Assembly: GCA_002329325.1 (NCBI GenBank)
Contig: DCTX01000026.1
Span: forward strand, 183,917-245,537
Direction of reading: 5' to 3'
Source of the DNA: Anaerolineales bacterium UBA1429
GTDB taxonomy: Bacteria > Chloroflexota > Anaerolineae > UBA1429
Length of the DNA stretch: 61,621 nt
The notes below the pieces were generated by a model, which had not been told where the DNA came from, ran no database searches, and saw only the letters and a program-made list of their open reading frames with translations. How positions within the stretch are numbered: the stretch's first letter is position 1; each line of letters opens with the position of its first letter. Positions 50,163-59,055 of the stretch are shown piece after piece. The translations under genes were made by a program, and so were the position numbers.

Positions 50163-51482
50163 GTGAGACTAGCCTACCGCGTGCTGCAGGCTCGCTGGCC
50201 GGGAGGGGACGACTGGCGCAACTGGGGCATGGTCTATCGCCCTGCCGAGGCGCCCTCCGCCCCGCTCTCACTGCATCACAACCTGGACGAGTTCCAGGAG
50301 CTGGTGCAGTGCCTCCTACGGCAGATGCGAACCCAATCCCCCTCTCTAGAGCAGGCCGATTGCATCCTGGAGGGGCTGGGCCATGTGTGCCGCCTGCTGC
50401 CGGAGGTGCACGAGTATGCCGCCGAGGGCCCCGAATCCGCCCTGGTGAACGCCATCGAGGCGCGCGTGCTGGGGCTGGAACGCATGGGCCAGCATGAGCC
50501 CTCCGAGGACGACATCCGCATCCTCGCCGGGCGCGCCAACCGGCCTCTGGCCCAGGCGGTGGCCCACCGGCTGGGCGTGCCCCTGACGCCTCTGACCGTG
50601 CGCTCCTTCCCCGATTCCGAGACCTATGTCCAGATCGATGCCCTGGTGCGCAAGGCCGACGTGTTCGTGATCCAACCCTGCACAGCGCCGGTGAACGAGC
50701 ACCTGATGGAGCTGCTGCTGATGGTGGATGCGCTGCGCCGGGCGTCGGGAGCCCAGATCACCGCCATCATCCCCTACTTTCCCTATGCGCGCCAGGAGCG
50801 CATGGCCCAGGGGCGCGAGGCCATCAGCGCCCGGCTGGTGGCCACCATGCTCGAGACGGTGGGCGTGGATCGGGTGATCTATGTGGATATCCATGCCGAG
50901 GCCACCCAGGGCTTTTTCACCGTGCCGGTGGATCGGCTCCAATCCTATGCCATCCTGGCCGACTACTTTCGCGACAAACCCTTCCTGCGCGATGCGGTGA
51001 TCGTCTCGCCAGACGTGGGCCGGGCGCGCCTGGCCGGGCTCTATGCCCAGGCCCTGGGCATCCCTCTGGTGCTGATGCAGAAGCGGCGCGAGGCGGGCGG
51101 GCGCGTGGAGACCACCCACGTGGTGGGCGACGTGCGCGACAAGGTCCCCATCTTGATCGATGACATCCTGGCCAGCGGCAGCGTGCTCACCCAGGTGCCC
51201 GAGCTGCTCAAGCAGGGCGCGCGGCCCGAGGTGCACGTGGCCATCACCCACCCGGTGCTCCTGCCCAGCTCCCTGCCGCGCCTGGACGCCCCCTGGCTCG
51301 ATGAACTGGTGGTGACCGACACCGTGCTGGTGCCGCCGCCGAAGCGCCACCCCAAGGTGCGCATCCTGAGCGTGGCGCCCATGCTGGCCTATACCATCCG
51401 CGGCATCCACCGGGGCACCTCCATCAGCCCCCTCTGGCAGGCCGACGCGCCCCGTAACCTGGGCTTTTACGACCAACCCTGA
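50163..51482 (+). CDS. prs: Ribose-phosphate pyrophosphokinase with N-terminal extension
   Basis: 439 residues, GTG start with GGGGGAAAG upstream. Residues about 1-115 are an added segment with no homology I recognise (two helices with several Cys: LVQCLLRQMRTQSP, QADCILEGLGHVCRLL). The synthetase follows: LAGRANRPLAQAVAHRLGVPL, FPDSETYVQI, IIPYFPYARQERM, VDIHAEATQGFFTVPVDRL (where the usual motif is D-L-H-x-x-Q-I-Q-G-F-F), SPDVGRARLAGLYAQALG, MQKRREAGG (flexible-loop KRR) and the PRPP loop VPILIDDILASGSV. It makes PRPP from ribose 5-phosphate and ATP. The changed Q-I-Q position and the extension suggest a divergent subgroup, maybe with different regulation. Confidence 0.85.
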   Translation: MRLAYRVLQARWPGGDDWRNWGMVYRPAEAPSAPLSLHHNLDEFQELVQCLLRQMRTQSPSLEQADCILEGLGHVCRLLPEVHEYAAEGPESALVNAIEARVLGLERMGQHEPSEDDIRILAGRANRPLAQAVAHRLGVPLTPLTVRSFPDSETYVQIDALVRKADVFVIQPCTAPVNEHLMELLLMVDALRRASGAQITAIIPYFPYARQERMAQGREAISARLVATMLETVGVDRVIYVDIHAEATQGFFTVPVDRLQSYAILADYFRDKPFLRDAVIVSPDVGRARLAGLYAQALGIPLVLMQKRREAGGRVETTHVVGDVRDKVPILIDDILASGSVLTQVPELLKQGARPEVHVAITHPVLLPSSLPRLDAPWLDELVVTDTVLVPPPKRHPKVRILSVAPMLAYTIRGIHRGTSISPLWQADAPRNLGFYDQP

Positions 51483-51504
51483 TACGTGTGATGAGGAGCA
51501 GAGA

Positions 51505-52317
51505 TTGAGCAAGAGACTGGCAGACAAGGTAGCCATCGTCACCGGTTCGACTTCGGGTATCGGGCGGGCCACCGCCGAGCTGTTTGCGCAGGAGGGGGCC
51601 CGCGTCGTCGTCCATGGACGCCGTGCCGAGCTGGGCCATGAGGTGGTGGCGGGGATCCGGGCCGCGGGCGGCGAGGCGATCTATGTGCCGGGCGATGTCA
51701 CCTGCGACGAGACCCCCAGCGCCCTGGTCGCCCGCGCCATCGAGGCCTATGGCCGCCTGGATATCCTGATGAACAACGCCTGGAGTGGCCCCAATGGCCG
51801 CCTGACCGAGGTGCCCCTGGATGACCTGGACCTGAGCTACCGCACGATCATCCGGGCAGCGGTGATCGGCAGCCGGGCGGCCATCCCCGAGATGGTCAAG
51901 GGCGGCGGGGGCGTGATCCTCAATGTGGCCTCGGTGCACGGCATCCTGGCCTCGCACGCCTACTTTCCCTATGACGCCATGAAGGCGGCGCTGGTCAACC
52001 TGACTCGCCAGATGGCCGTGGACTATGGCCCCCAGGGCATCCGGGTGAACGCCATCTGCCCCGGCATGATCATCACGGAGCGAGGCGCCGACATCATGGC
52101 ATCGCAGCCCGAGCGGCTGCGCCTGCAGCACTGGATCTACCCGCTGGGCCGGCCGGGCACGCCGCGCGAGGTGGCCCATGCCGCCTTGTTCCTGGCGTCG
52201 GACGAGGCCTCTTTCATCACCGGCCACGCCCTGCTGGTGGATGGCGGCCTCACCGCCCAATTGCAGGATTCGGTGGGGGCGTCGGTGCAGCGGGGCCTGC
52301 AGGAGGACGGCGCCTAG
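51505..52317 (+). CDS. Short-chain dehydrogenase/reductase
   Basis: 270 residues, TTG start with GAGGAG upstream; no ATG is nearby. The cofactor loop is VAIVTGSTSGIGRATAELFAQEGARVVVHGRR (G-x-x-x-G-I-G; the R-R after the strand favours NADPH). LMNNAW is the NNAG-type motif with W in place of G. The catalytic Ser is in VILNVASVHG and the Tyr-Lys in YDAMKAALVNLTRQMA. VNAICPGMIITERG and FITGHALLVDGG follow. Substrate unknown. 22 bases after the PRPP synthetase gene. Confidence 0.85.
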   Translation: MSKRLADKVAIVTGSTSGIGRATAELFAQEGARVVVHGRRAELGHEVVAGIRAAGGEAIYVPGDVTCDETPSALVARAIEAYGRLDILMNNAWSGPNGRLTEVPLDDLDLSYRTIIRAAVIGSRAAIPEMVKGGGGVILNVASVHGILASHAYFPYDAMKAALVNLTRQMAVDYGPQGIRVNAICPGMIITERGADIMASQPERLRLQHWIYPLGRPGTPREVAHAALFLASDEASFITGHALLVDGGLTAQLQDSVGASVQRGLQEDGA

Positions 52318-52340
52318 CGGCCGCCCGCGGCTAGCCAGGG

Positions 52341-52365
52341 GAGCCGGGCGCAAGGGGCCCGGCTC
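52341..52365 (+). other. GC hairpin after the SDR gene
   Basis: GAGCCGGGC, 7-nt loop, GCCCGGCTC; no T-tract after it. Possible weak terminator. Confidence 0.35.
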
Positions 52366-52443
52366 AGCGCTGTTGACAAGCAAAGCCTGCGCCCTGGGCT
52401 GGCTCGGCGCCCGGGCGGATAGCGAGTGCAAAGGAGCAAACCC

Positions 52444-53466
52444 ATGGTCACGCGCGTATTCTGCTGCCAGCGGGATTCCGACAGGATCACGATCTTTCGC
52501 ATGGACCAGGCTACGGGCGCGCTGAGCGTCGAGAGCGAGTACCCGATGCCGGGCGGGCCGGCGCCCTTGGCGGCGGACCCCGGCGGGCGCTGGCTCGTGG
52601 TGGGCCTTCGCCATCAGCCGGCCCTGGCGACGGTGCGCCTGGACGCTGAGCGTGGCCTGGGCGAGGTGCTTGGCTCTGCCCCGCTGCCCGTCGACCCCTG
52701 CTACATCTCCATCGACCGCACGGGCCGCTTTGCGCTGACGGCCTACTATGGCGCGGGGCGTTGCGCCGTGCATGCCATCGGCGAGGATGGAGCTCTGGCC
52801 GCCGAGGCGGTGCAATGGATCTCCACGCAGCCCCACGCCCACTGCATCCGCACCGACCGCTCCAATCGTTACGCCTACCTGCCCCACACAGTGCCCGCCA
52901 ACCAGATCCTGCAATACGCCTTTGATGCCGCGACGGGGCGCCTGACGCCCCTGGCGCAGCCCAAGGCGCCGGTGGAGCCGGGGGCCGGCCCGCGCCACTA
53001 CTGCTACCACCCCACCCTGGATCGCGTCTACGTTTCCAACGAGGATAGCTCTGGCGTCAGCAGCTATGCCCTGGACCCGGCGACGGGGCACCTGGATCGG
53101 CTGCAGACCCTTTCCACCCTACCGGAGGGCTTCCGGGGCGAGAACACCTGCGCCCAGATTCACGTGAGCCCTAACGGGCGCTGGCTGTACGTCTCGAACC
53201 GGGGGCATCACAGCCTGGCGATCTTTGGCATCGCGCCGGAGACGGGCCTGCTGACGGCAGCGGGGCACCGGCCCACCGAGCCCACGCCGCGCGTCTTTGG
53301 CATGGATCCCAGCGGGCGGTTCTTGTTCGCAGCGGGGCAGGGCTCCGATCGGCTGGCGGCCTACGCCCTGGACGACGAGACCGGTCAGCTACGCGAGATC
53401 GGCGGTTACGCCTTGGGGCGCAACCCCATGTGGGTGCTGGCGCTGGAGATGGGGGAAGCGGGGTGA
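52444..53466 (+). CDS. Lactonase-family (6-phosphogluconolactonase-like) beta-propeller
   Basis: 340 residues, AAAGGAG before the ATG. Seven-blade propeller of the YbhE/Pgl type with repeats such as ALAADPGGRWLVVG, ISIDRTGRFALTAYYG, CYHPTLDRVYVSNEDSSGVSSYALDPATGHL, IHVSPNGRWLYVSNRGHHSLAIFGIAPETG and FGMDPSGRFLFAAGQGSDRLAAY. The YVSNRGHHS/FGMDP blocks hold the active-site Arg and neighbours of the lactonase family, which opens 6-phosphogluconolactone or other sugar lactones. There is no signal peptide. No glucose-6-phosphate dehydrogenase is in the window. Confidence 0.82.
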   Translation: MVTRVFCCQRDSDRITIFRMDQATGALSVESEYPMPGGPAPLAADPGGRWLVVGLRHQPALATVRLDAERGLGEVLGSAPLPVDPCYISIDRTGRFALTAYYGAGRCAVHAIGEDGALAAEAVQWISTQPHAHCIRTDRSNRYAYLPHTVPANQILQYAFDAATGRLTPLAQPKAPVEPGAGPRHYCYHPTLDRVYVSNEDSSGVSSYALDPATGHLDRLQTLSTLPEGFRGENTCAQIHVSPNGRWLYVSNRGHHSLAIFGIAPETGLLTAAGHRPTEPTPRVFGMDPSGRFLFAAGQGSDRLAAYALDDETGQLREIGGYALGRNPMWVLALEMGEAG

Positions 53467-53493
53467 GGAGCGCGCCCCGCGGGGCGCAGGAGA

Positions 53494-53943
53494 TCAGCTC
53501 AGCTCGACGCCATGCACCCGCACAAAGGCGCTCAGCGGGCTCTCGCTCAGGTCGTTGATGTTGCGAAAGCCAAACGACTCGTAAAAGCGGCGCACCCGCT
53601 CATCGTCCTCCGTCAGGAGGATATGTAGCCGGACGTGCTCATAGCGCTCCAGGCAGTGGCGCATGAGCTGGGTCCCGATCCCTTGCCCCTGGTAGCCTGG
53701 CAGCACCAGCAGGTCCTGCAGGTAGAAGACAGAGACGTCGTCGGAGAGGGCCCGCGCCAGGCCGACCAGCCGGTCCTCGTACCAGGCGGTGACCACATAG
53801 GTGGAGTTGCGCAGGGCCCGCGGCAGGTCGGGCCGCCGCTCCGAGACCGTGTAGGCCTTCCAGCCCACCGAATCATACAGCCCGATCAGATCGCCCACAG
53901 GGATATCGCACCCAACACGCAATTCGATCTGGGATGCATCCAT
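53494..53943 (-). CDS. GNAT-family N-acetyltransferase
   Basis: 149 residues from ATG 53943 (GAGGTAGAG upstream). VGLARALSDDVSVFYLQDLLVLPGYQGQGIGTQLMRHCLERYEHV holds the acetyl-CoA loop (Q-G-Q-G-I-G), followed by RRFYESFGF. DSVGWKAYTVS at the start is the common block of small YjaB/PhnO-type acetyltransferases. Substrate unknown. The last gene of a run of three on the minus strand. Confidence 0.82.
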   Translation of the reverse strand: MDASQIELRVGCDIPVGDLIGLYDSVGWKAYTVSERRPDLPRALRNSTYVVTAWYEDRLVGLARALSDDVSVFYLQDLLVLPGYQGQGIGTQLMRHCLERYEHVRLHILLTEDDERVRRFYESFGFRNINDLSESPLSAFVRVHGVELS

Positions 53944-54069
53944 ACTCTGCTCTACCTCGCATTGGGATTGGCTGCCCCAGCGCCGCCGATCGTGGCTGGC
54001 GCAGGCGTCACAGGGCATTATCCCGCAACCGGGCGGGGGTGTCAACCGAGCCGGAATGCCCCGCAGCAA

Positions 54070-54438
54070 TCAGCGCGCTCGCGACCGATCTCGGACAAAG
54101 GCGACCAACGCCAGGGCCGTCAGCGCCAGCAGAGTCGCGAACAGGCCCACCATGCCCCACTCCTGCCTTTGGGCATAAAAGCCGGGGCTGTTGATGAGGG
54201 AGTACAGGAGCATCCCCAGGGCCAGCGGGTAGGCCCAGGCGGCCCAGCGCCGGGCTCTCCACAAGCCCAGCCCTCCCGCGATCAAGGCGAGGGCCGTGAG
54301 CAACTCGGCCCCCCAATGGAACGCCAGTGCGAACAGCTCGCTCTCGAGGTTGGGCACCTGCCCCGTCAGCAAGAGCAGCCCCCACAGGATCAGCATGAAC
54401 GCGCCACAGACGATTGCATACCACGCCGCCAAGATCAT
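54070..54438 (-). CDS. Small four-helix membrane protein
   Basis: 122 residues with four hydrophobic stretches (about 5-24, 40-60, 67-84, 96-114); GAGGGG before the ATG. WRARRWAAWAYPLALGM suggests a short cytoplasmic loop. No family recognised. It is 48 bases after the MFS transporter gene and most likely in its operon. Confidence 0.6.
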   Translation of the reverse strand: MILAAWYAIVCGAFMLILWGLLLLTGQVPNLESELFALAFHWGAELLTALALIAGGLGLWRARRWAAWAYPLALGMLLYSLINSPGFYAQRQEWGMVGLFATLLALTALALVAFVRDRSRAR

Positions 54439-54486
54439 GCGCTATCCCCTCTGCGAGGTGTCCCTCGCTGGCACGGTTCGCGATCG

Positions 54487-55872
54487 TCACTCCTCCGGCG
54501 ACGCCTCTGCCTGCCCTCGGCTGAGCGACGCCGCCACAGCCAGGGCGCAGAGCACCGACGAGATGGTAAAGGCGATGCGCATGCTCTGCACGAACTGGGG
54601 GTGGTTGGAGGGGGTGATCTGCACCTGCCCCATGAACAACCCGAACAGAATCATGACCACGCCCATGCCGAACATCTGCCCAAGGGTGCGCATGGTGGCC
54701 ACCACACCCGAGGCCACCCCATAGTAGCGGCGGCGCACCGACCCCATGATGGCGCTGGTGTTGGGCGAGGAGAACAGCGCAAACCCAAAACCCAACACCA
54801 GCAGGCAGGAGACGATATAGCCCATGCCGGTGTGCAGGTTCAGTTGGGTGAGCATGATGAGCCCCACCATAGTAAAGCCCATGCCCAGGCTGGCAACCCA
54901 GCGCACCTCCACGCGGTCCGAGATCCAACCCGCCACGGGCGAAAAGACCGCCTGCATGAGCGGCTGCGCCACCAGCACCGCCCCCGCCTCTCGCGGGCTC
55001 AGGGCCTTGATGTACTGCAGGTACAGGCTGAGCAAGAAGGTGATCGATATGGTGGCGGCATAGTTGATCAGGGCGGCCAGGCTGGCCAGGGTAAAGACCC
55101 GGCTCTCGCGAAAGAGCTGCAGCTCTAGCATGGGGGCGGGGATGCGCGCCTGTCGCCAGAGGAACGCGGCTCCGGCGACGGCCCCCACCACGATCAACCC
55201 GACGCCGCCCAGGTCCGGCAACCGAGAGAAGCCGATCATGAGCGCCACCACGCTAACGCCATAGACCGCCGAGCCCAACAGGTCAAAGGGCTCGCCCGGC
55301 GAATCGGCCCACTCGCCCTTGACCTTCCAGAGGGTGAACGCCAGGGTGAGCAAAGCCAACGGCACATTGGCCCAGAACACGCTCCGCCAGCCCAGCGCCT
55401 CGACCATGGTTCCGCCCAGATAGGGGCCCACCGAGAGCCCGATGTACACGGCGGCCACGTTGATGCCCAGGACGCGCCCCCGTTGCTGGGCGGGGTAGAT
55501 GGAGGTGAGGATGGCGGTGCTGGTGGCAAAGATCAGGGCCGCCCCGATGCCCTGAAACACGCGGCTGCTCAGGAGCGTCGCCGCCGAGCTCACCAGGGCG
55601 CACAGGGCCGAGCCGATGGTGTACAGGATAACGCCGATGACGAACAGCCGCTTGCGCCCATAGATGTCGGCCAGTTTGCCAAAGGGCAGCAAGAAGACGC
55701 CGGTGGACAGGCTATAGGCGGTGGTCACCCAGCTCTGGGCGGTGGCGCTGAGGGCCAGCTCGCGGCCGATGGCAGGCAGACCGATGTTGACGCCAGAGAT
55801 CATAAAGGGCGTGGAGAAGGAGATCATGGTGACGGCGATGAGGGCGGCGCGTCGGCCAGCAGTATCGTCCAT
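54487..55872 (-). CDS. MFS drug-type exporter, DHA2 (EmrB/QacA-like)
   Basis: 461 residues, 12-14 membrane helices. Helix 1 block NIGLPAIGRELALSATAQSWVTTAYSLSTGVFLLPFGKLADIYGRKRLF is the family signature (G-x-x-A-D-x-x-G-R-(K/R)), followed by SRVFQGIGAALIFATS and the helix-5 motif RGRVLGINVAAVYIGLSVGPYLGG. It should export drugs or metabolites with proton exchange. Promoter and a palindrome over the -10 (55901-55939) suggest control by a local or distant repressor; no regulator gene is adjacent. AGGAG precedes the ATG. Confidence 0.88.
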   Translation of the reverse strand: MDDTAGRRAALIAVTMISFSTPFMISGVNIGLPAIGRELALSATAQSWVTTAYSLSTGVFLLPFGKLADIYGRKRLFVIGVILYTIGSALCALVSSAATLLSSRVFQGIGAALIFATSTAILTSIYPAQQRGRVLGINVAAVYIGLSVGPYLGGTMVEALGWRSVFWANVPLALLTLAFTLWKVKGEWADSPGEPFDLLGSAVYGVSVVALMIGFSRLPDLGGVGLIVVGAVAGAAFLWRQARIPAPMLELQLFRESRVFTLASLAALINYAATISITFLLSLYLQYIKALSPREAGAVLVAQPLMQAVFSPVAGWISDRVEVRWVASLGMGFTMVGLIMLTQLNLHTGMGYIVSCLLVLGFGFALFSSPNTSAIMGSVRRRYYGVASGVVATMRTLGQMFGMGVVMILFGLFMGQVQITPSNHPQFVQSMRIAFTISSVLCALAVAASLSRGQAEASPEE

Positions 55873-55900
55873 GCAGGGGCTCCTGTGCGCAGAATGGTTG

Positions 55901-55939
55901 ACAGTGTCCTACTGTAGCGCAGGCGTCCGGCTCGGTCAA
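55901..55939 (-). promoter_or_regulatory. MFS promoter with operator-like inverted repeat
   Basis: Minus strand TTGACC (55934-55939), 17-bp spacer, TACAGT (55911-55916). ACAGT-N5-ACTGT (55901-55915) is a perfect dyad covering the -10 and transcript start. The rest of the stretch to 56070 shows nothing I recognise. Confidence 0.65.
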
Positions 55940-56071
55940 ACAAAGGCGAGGCCAGGATCCAGCGCTTGCCCAGGGCGTTTCCAGGTCCGTGTCATGCGTA
56001 TCTGGCTCGCCGACCGGGCGCGTTCGCCGCTCTGGGCGAGAAACACGATCGTCTACGCACCAGAAGGTAGT

Positions 56072-56092
56072 GGGCGAAGCTCGTCTTCGCCC
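56072..56092. repeat. Palindromic repeat, copy 1
   Basis: GGGCGAAG-N5-CTTCGCCC, an 8-bp stem with loop CTCGT. The same 21 bases recur at 58936-58956, and a variant at 58878-58904. Confidence 0.75.
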
Positions 56093-56170
56093 TTGGCGGC
56101 CGCGATTTGCCATTGGCGCCCTGCCATGAGGTCGCCCTTGGCATCGCCCCGGGGCGCTTGCCCAGCTCCG

Positions 56171-56199
56171 TTGCGCGGCCCCTCGGTAGCGGCTATCAT
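56171..56199 (+). promoter_or_regulatory. Promoter of the CehA/McbA hydrolase gene
   Basis: TTGCGC (56171-56176), 17-bp spacer, TATCAT (56194-56199), the same boxes as at 15330-15358. Confidence 0.6.
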
Positions 56200-56261
56200 G
56201 GTCTTGCCCGGAGCATGCGGAACATGGCAACCCAGGCATTGCGGCCTGGAGGGAGGATGTT

Positions 56262-58814
56262 ATGGAGCGCAAGGATGGACCGTTCAGCAGCCGATTCCGG
56301 CCGATCCCCTTCGATAGCGGCACCCCCTGGGAGGCGCTGCAACAGGCCCCCCTCTCCGAGAGGCTGCGCGCCGCGCTGGCCCACGCGCCGCGTGACCTGG
56401 CCGTGGGCTGGGGCATCCCCTTCGAGATCCGCGAGCCGCTGCTGGTGGCCGACCACCCCATCGAGGTCGCCCTGCCCGCCGTGCGGGGGCGCTGGCTCGT
56501 CTTTATGCACACGTCGGACCTGCTCCCGCAGCCCCAGGATGCCCACGGCCTGATCTCGCCCATGCGAGGCGAGGGCCAGCTGGGCCAGGTCGCGGCCCGC
56601 TACGTCATGCGCTACGCCGATGGCACCCAGTCCATCGCCCCCATCCGCCGCCGGTTTGAGGTGGGCGCCTTTCAGCGCATCTGGGGCGAGAATTGCTTCG
56701 CCGCCGTGGCCGACCGCAAGCCCCACCCCCTGCGCCTGGAGCAGGACCAGGCCCCGCCGCCCTGGGGAAACCGCCAGACCAGGGCCGAGCTGCATGATCA
56801 GGATGAGTGGGTCAACTGGCTGTGGGCCTGGGAGAACCCCTATCCCGACAAGGTCTTGGCCTCCATCCGCCTGGAGCCGGTGGCGGGCGCCTTGTTGGTG
56901 ATGGCCCTGGCCGCCGGCGATGTGGAGGCCCAGCCCCTGCGCTGGGAACCTCGGCGCAAGGCCCTTCTCACCCTGCCCCAGGGGGTCGCCTTCCAGCCTG
57001 ACCTGGATTGCCACGGCCTCCTCGCCCAGATCCAGCTCGATATGGGGCAGGTGATCTCGGCCCAGCCCCGCTCCCTCTACCCTGATCGCAACTGGGAGGA
57101 CAGCTATAACAATCAGGTGCCTACGTCGGCCCCTGACCAGGTGCTGATCGAGTATACGGCCCACCCGGAGGCCACCTTCCATCTGCGGGATGGCGCTTTG
57201 GTGCCCGTCTCGCAGGTGCAGGCGGGGCAGGGGCCGAGCCCCCTCGTGCCCGTGGCGCGGGCCACCCAGCAGGTGACGCTGCGGGCCGTCGAGGCGGCGG
57301 GCGGCAGGCCGGTGCCCGTCAAGCTGCACGTCCACGGCGAGGCAGGCGAGTACCTGGCCCCCGTGGACCGCCACCGCATCCCCAACCCCTTCTGGTTCGA
57401 GGATTACTCGGTGGATTTCGCCCATCAGGGCCAGCACTACTGCAGCTATATCTCCGGCGAGACCACCCTCAACCTGCCCCTGGGGCGCGTGTACATCGAG
57501 ATCGCCAAGGGCTTTGAGATCAAGCCGCTGCGCCTGGTCGTCGAGGTGACTCCCGAGACGGAGGAGATCGTCATCGAGCTGGAGAAGGTGCTGCCCTGGC
57601 GCGAGCGCGGCTGGGTCAGCGCCGATACCCACGTCCACTTTCTCTCGCCCATGTCAGCCCTGCTGGAGGGCGCTGCCGAGGGGGTCAACGTGGTCAACCT
57701 GCTGGCCAGCCAGTGGGGTGAGCTGATGACCAACGTGGGCGATTTCGACGGCCGCACCACCTGGGGCTCTCGCGAGGCGGGCGGCGACGGCGAGCACCTG
57801 GTGCGGGTGGGCACCGAGAACCGCCAGCACGTGCTGGGCCACATCTCGCTGCTGGGCTATAGCGGGCGCATCATCGCGCCCATGACCACCGGCGGCCCCG
57901 AGGAATCCGCCCTGGGCGATCCCATCGAGATCCTGCTGACCGAGTGGGCCCGCCAGGTGCACCGCCAGGGCGGCCTGGCGATCCTGCCCCACTTCCCCAA
58001 CCCCCGGGCCGAGCACGCCGCCAGCATCGTCGAGGGCGAGATCGACGGCCTGGAGATGACCTCCTGGGGCGACCTGTACAGCGGCATCAGCCCCTACTCC
58101 CTCTCGGACTGGTACCGTTACCTGAACAACGGCTATCTGGTGCCCGCCGTGGGCGGCACCGACAAGATGTCCGCCGAAACCGCCGTGGGCACGGTGCGCA
58201 CCTATGCCCACATCCCCGCCGACCGGCCCTTTACCTACGCCGAGTGGATGGAGGCCATCCGTCGCGCCTGCACCTTTGTAACCTACGGGCCGCTGGTGGA
58301 TTTCCGCGTGGATGGCCAGCCCATGGGCGGGCGCATCCGGATGAGCCCCCGCGGCGGCACCGTCGAGATCGCCTGGGAGGCCGCCAGCGTGACGGTGCCC
58401 ATGTCTCGCGCCGAGCTGGTGGTGAACGGCGAGGTCCGCGAGTCCGTCGCCATCGACCCCTGGCAGGCGTCGGGGAGCTGGTCGTTGCCGGTGGAGCGCA
58501 GCAGCTGGGCGGCGCTGCTGATCCGGGGCCACTACCCCGACAAGCCCGAGATCGTGGCGGCCCACACGACGCCGGTGATGATCGAGCTGGAGGGCTCGCC
58601 CTTTTACGCCGCCGCCGACGCGGTGACGATCCTGGAGCAGATCGAGGGCGCCCTGGCCTACCTGGATACGGTGGGCACCCGCGCCGAGGCCCGCGCCTAC
58701 AAGCGCATGCGCCTGGTGCTGGAGGCGGCCCATCGGCGCCTGCACAACCGCATGCACGCGCAGGGCCACTTTCACGAGCACACGCCGGGGGAGGACCATA
58801 AGGAGCATCACTAG
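56262..58814 (+). CDS. CehA/McbA-family metallohydrolase (PHP-like)
   Basis: 850 residues; GGAGGGAGGAT before the ATG. An N-terminal beta-rich part (1 to about 450) is followed by the metal domain: RGWVSADTHVHFLSP (H457, H459), LLASQWGELMTNVGDF, ILPHFPNPRAEHA, GLEMTSWGD and VPAVGGTDKMSAETAVGTVRTYA, which carry the PHP-type His and Asp ligands. A C-terminal beta domain follows, and the protein ends His-rich (HAQGHFHEHTPGEDHKEHH). The family includes the carbaryl hydrolases CehA and McbA, but most members have unknown natural substrates. No signal peptide is seen. The gene is flanked by copies of the palindromic repeat. Confidence 0.85.
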   Translation: MERKDGPFSSRFRPIPFDSGTPWEALQQAPLSERLRAALAHAPRDLAVGWGIPFEIREPLLVADHPIEVALPAVRGRWLVFMHTSDLLPQPQDAHGLISPMRGEGQLGQVAARYVMRYADGTQSIAPIRRRFEVGAFQRIWGENCFAAVADRKPHPLRLEQDQAPPPWGNRQTRAELHDQDEWVNWLWAWENPYPDKVLASIRLEPVAGALLVMALAAGDVEAQPLRWEPRRKALLTLPQGVAFQPDLDCHGLLAQIQLDMGQVISAQPRSLYPDRNWEDSYNNQVPTSAPDQVLIEYTAHPEATFHLRDGALVPVSQVQAGQGPSPLVPVARATQQVTLRAVEAAGGRPVPVKLHVHGEAGEYLAPVDRHRIPNPFWFEDYSVDFAHQGQHYCSYISGETTLNLPLGRVYIEIAKGFEIKPLRLVVEVTPETEEIVIELEKVLPWRERGWVSADTHVHFLSPMSALLEGAAEGVNVVNLLASQWGELMTNVGDFDGRTTWGSREAGGDGEHLVRVGTENRQHVLGHISLLGYSGRIIAPMTTGGPEESALGDPIEILLTEWARQVHRQGGLAILPHFPNPRAEHAASIVEGEIDGLEMTSWGDLYSGISPYSLSDWYRYLNNGYLVPAVGGTDKMSAETAVGTVRTYAHIPADRPFTYAEWMEAIRRACTFVTYGPLVDFRVDGQPMGGRIRMSPRGGTVEIAWEAASVTVPMSRAELVVNGEVRESVAIDPWQASGSWSLPVERSSWAALLIRGHYPDKPEIVAAHTTPVMIELEGSPFYAAADAVTILEQIEGALAYLDTVGTRAEARAYKRMRLVLEAAHRRLHNRMHAQGHFHEHTPGEDHKEHH

Positions 58815-58825
58815 GAGAAGGGGGA

Positions 58826-58857
58826 GGCGAACACGGCGCATACATGCGCAGTTCGCC
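58826..58857. repeat. Nested palindrome related to the repeat family
   Basis: GGCGAAC (58826-58832) pairs with GTTCGCC (58851-58857); inside, GCGCA-TACA-TGCGC forms a second stem. It starts 12 bases after the CehA-like stop and could act as a terminator. Confidence 0.55.
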
Positions 58858-58877
58858 CCACCGGACTGTGTGCCCGC

Positions 58878-58904
58878 TAGGGGCGAACACGAGGTTCGCC
58901 CCTA
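58878..58904. repeat. Palindromic repeat, variant copy
   Basis: TAGGGGCGAAC-ACGAG-GTTCGCCCCTA, an 11-bp perfect stem with a 5-nt loop. Confidence 0.8.
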
Positions 58905-58935
58905 CGATGAAGCACAGTGAACAGCAAACAAGTAG

Positions 58936-58956
58936 GGGCGAAGCTCGTCTTCGCCC
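58936..58956. repeat. Palindromic repeat, copy 2
   Basis: GGGCGAAG-CTCGT-CTTCGCCC, identical to 56072-56092, preceded by GTAG as in the variant copy. Confidence 0.8.
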
Positions 58957-58979
58957 ACCTTCTCACGTTCCCACTTCCC

Positions 58980-59007
58980 TTGACAACGCTGTCCTTCCGC
59001 GTAACAA
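58980..59007 (+). promoter_or_regulatory. Promoter of the 2-hydroxyacid dehydrogenase gene
   Basis: TTGACA (58980-58985), 16-bp spacer, TAACAA (59002-59007). Confidence 0.5.
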
Positions 59008-59055
59008 TACGCCCGTGCCTGAGGTTCCGACATCATTTGCGAGGGAGAGGGGCAG

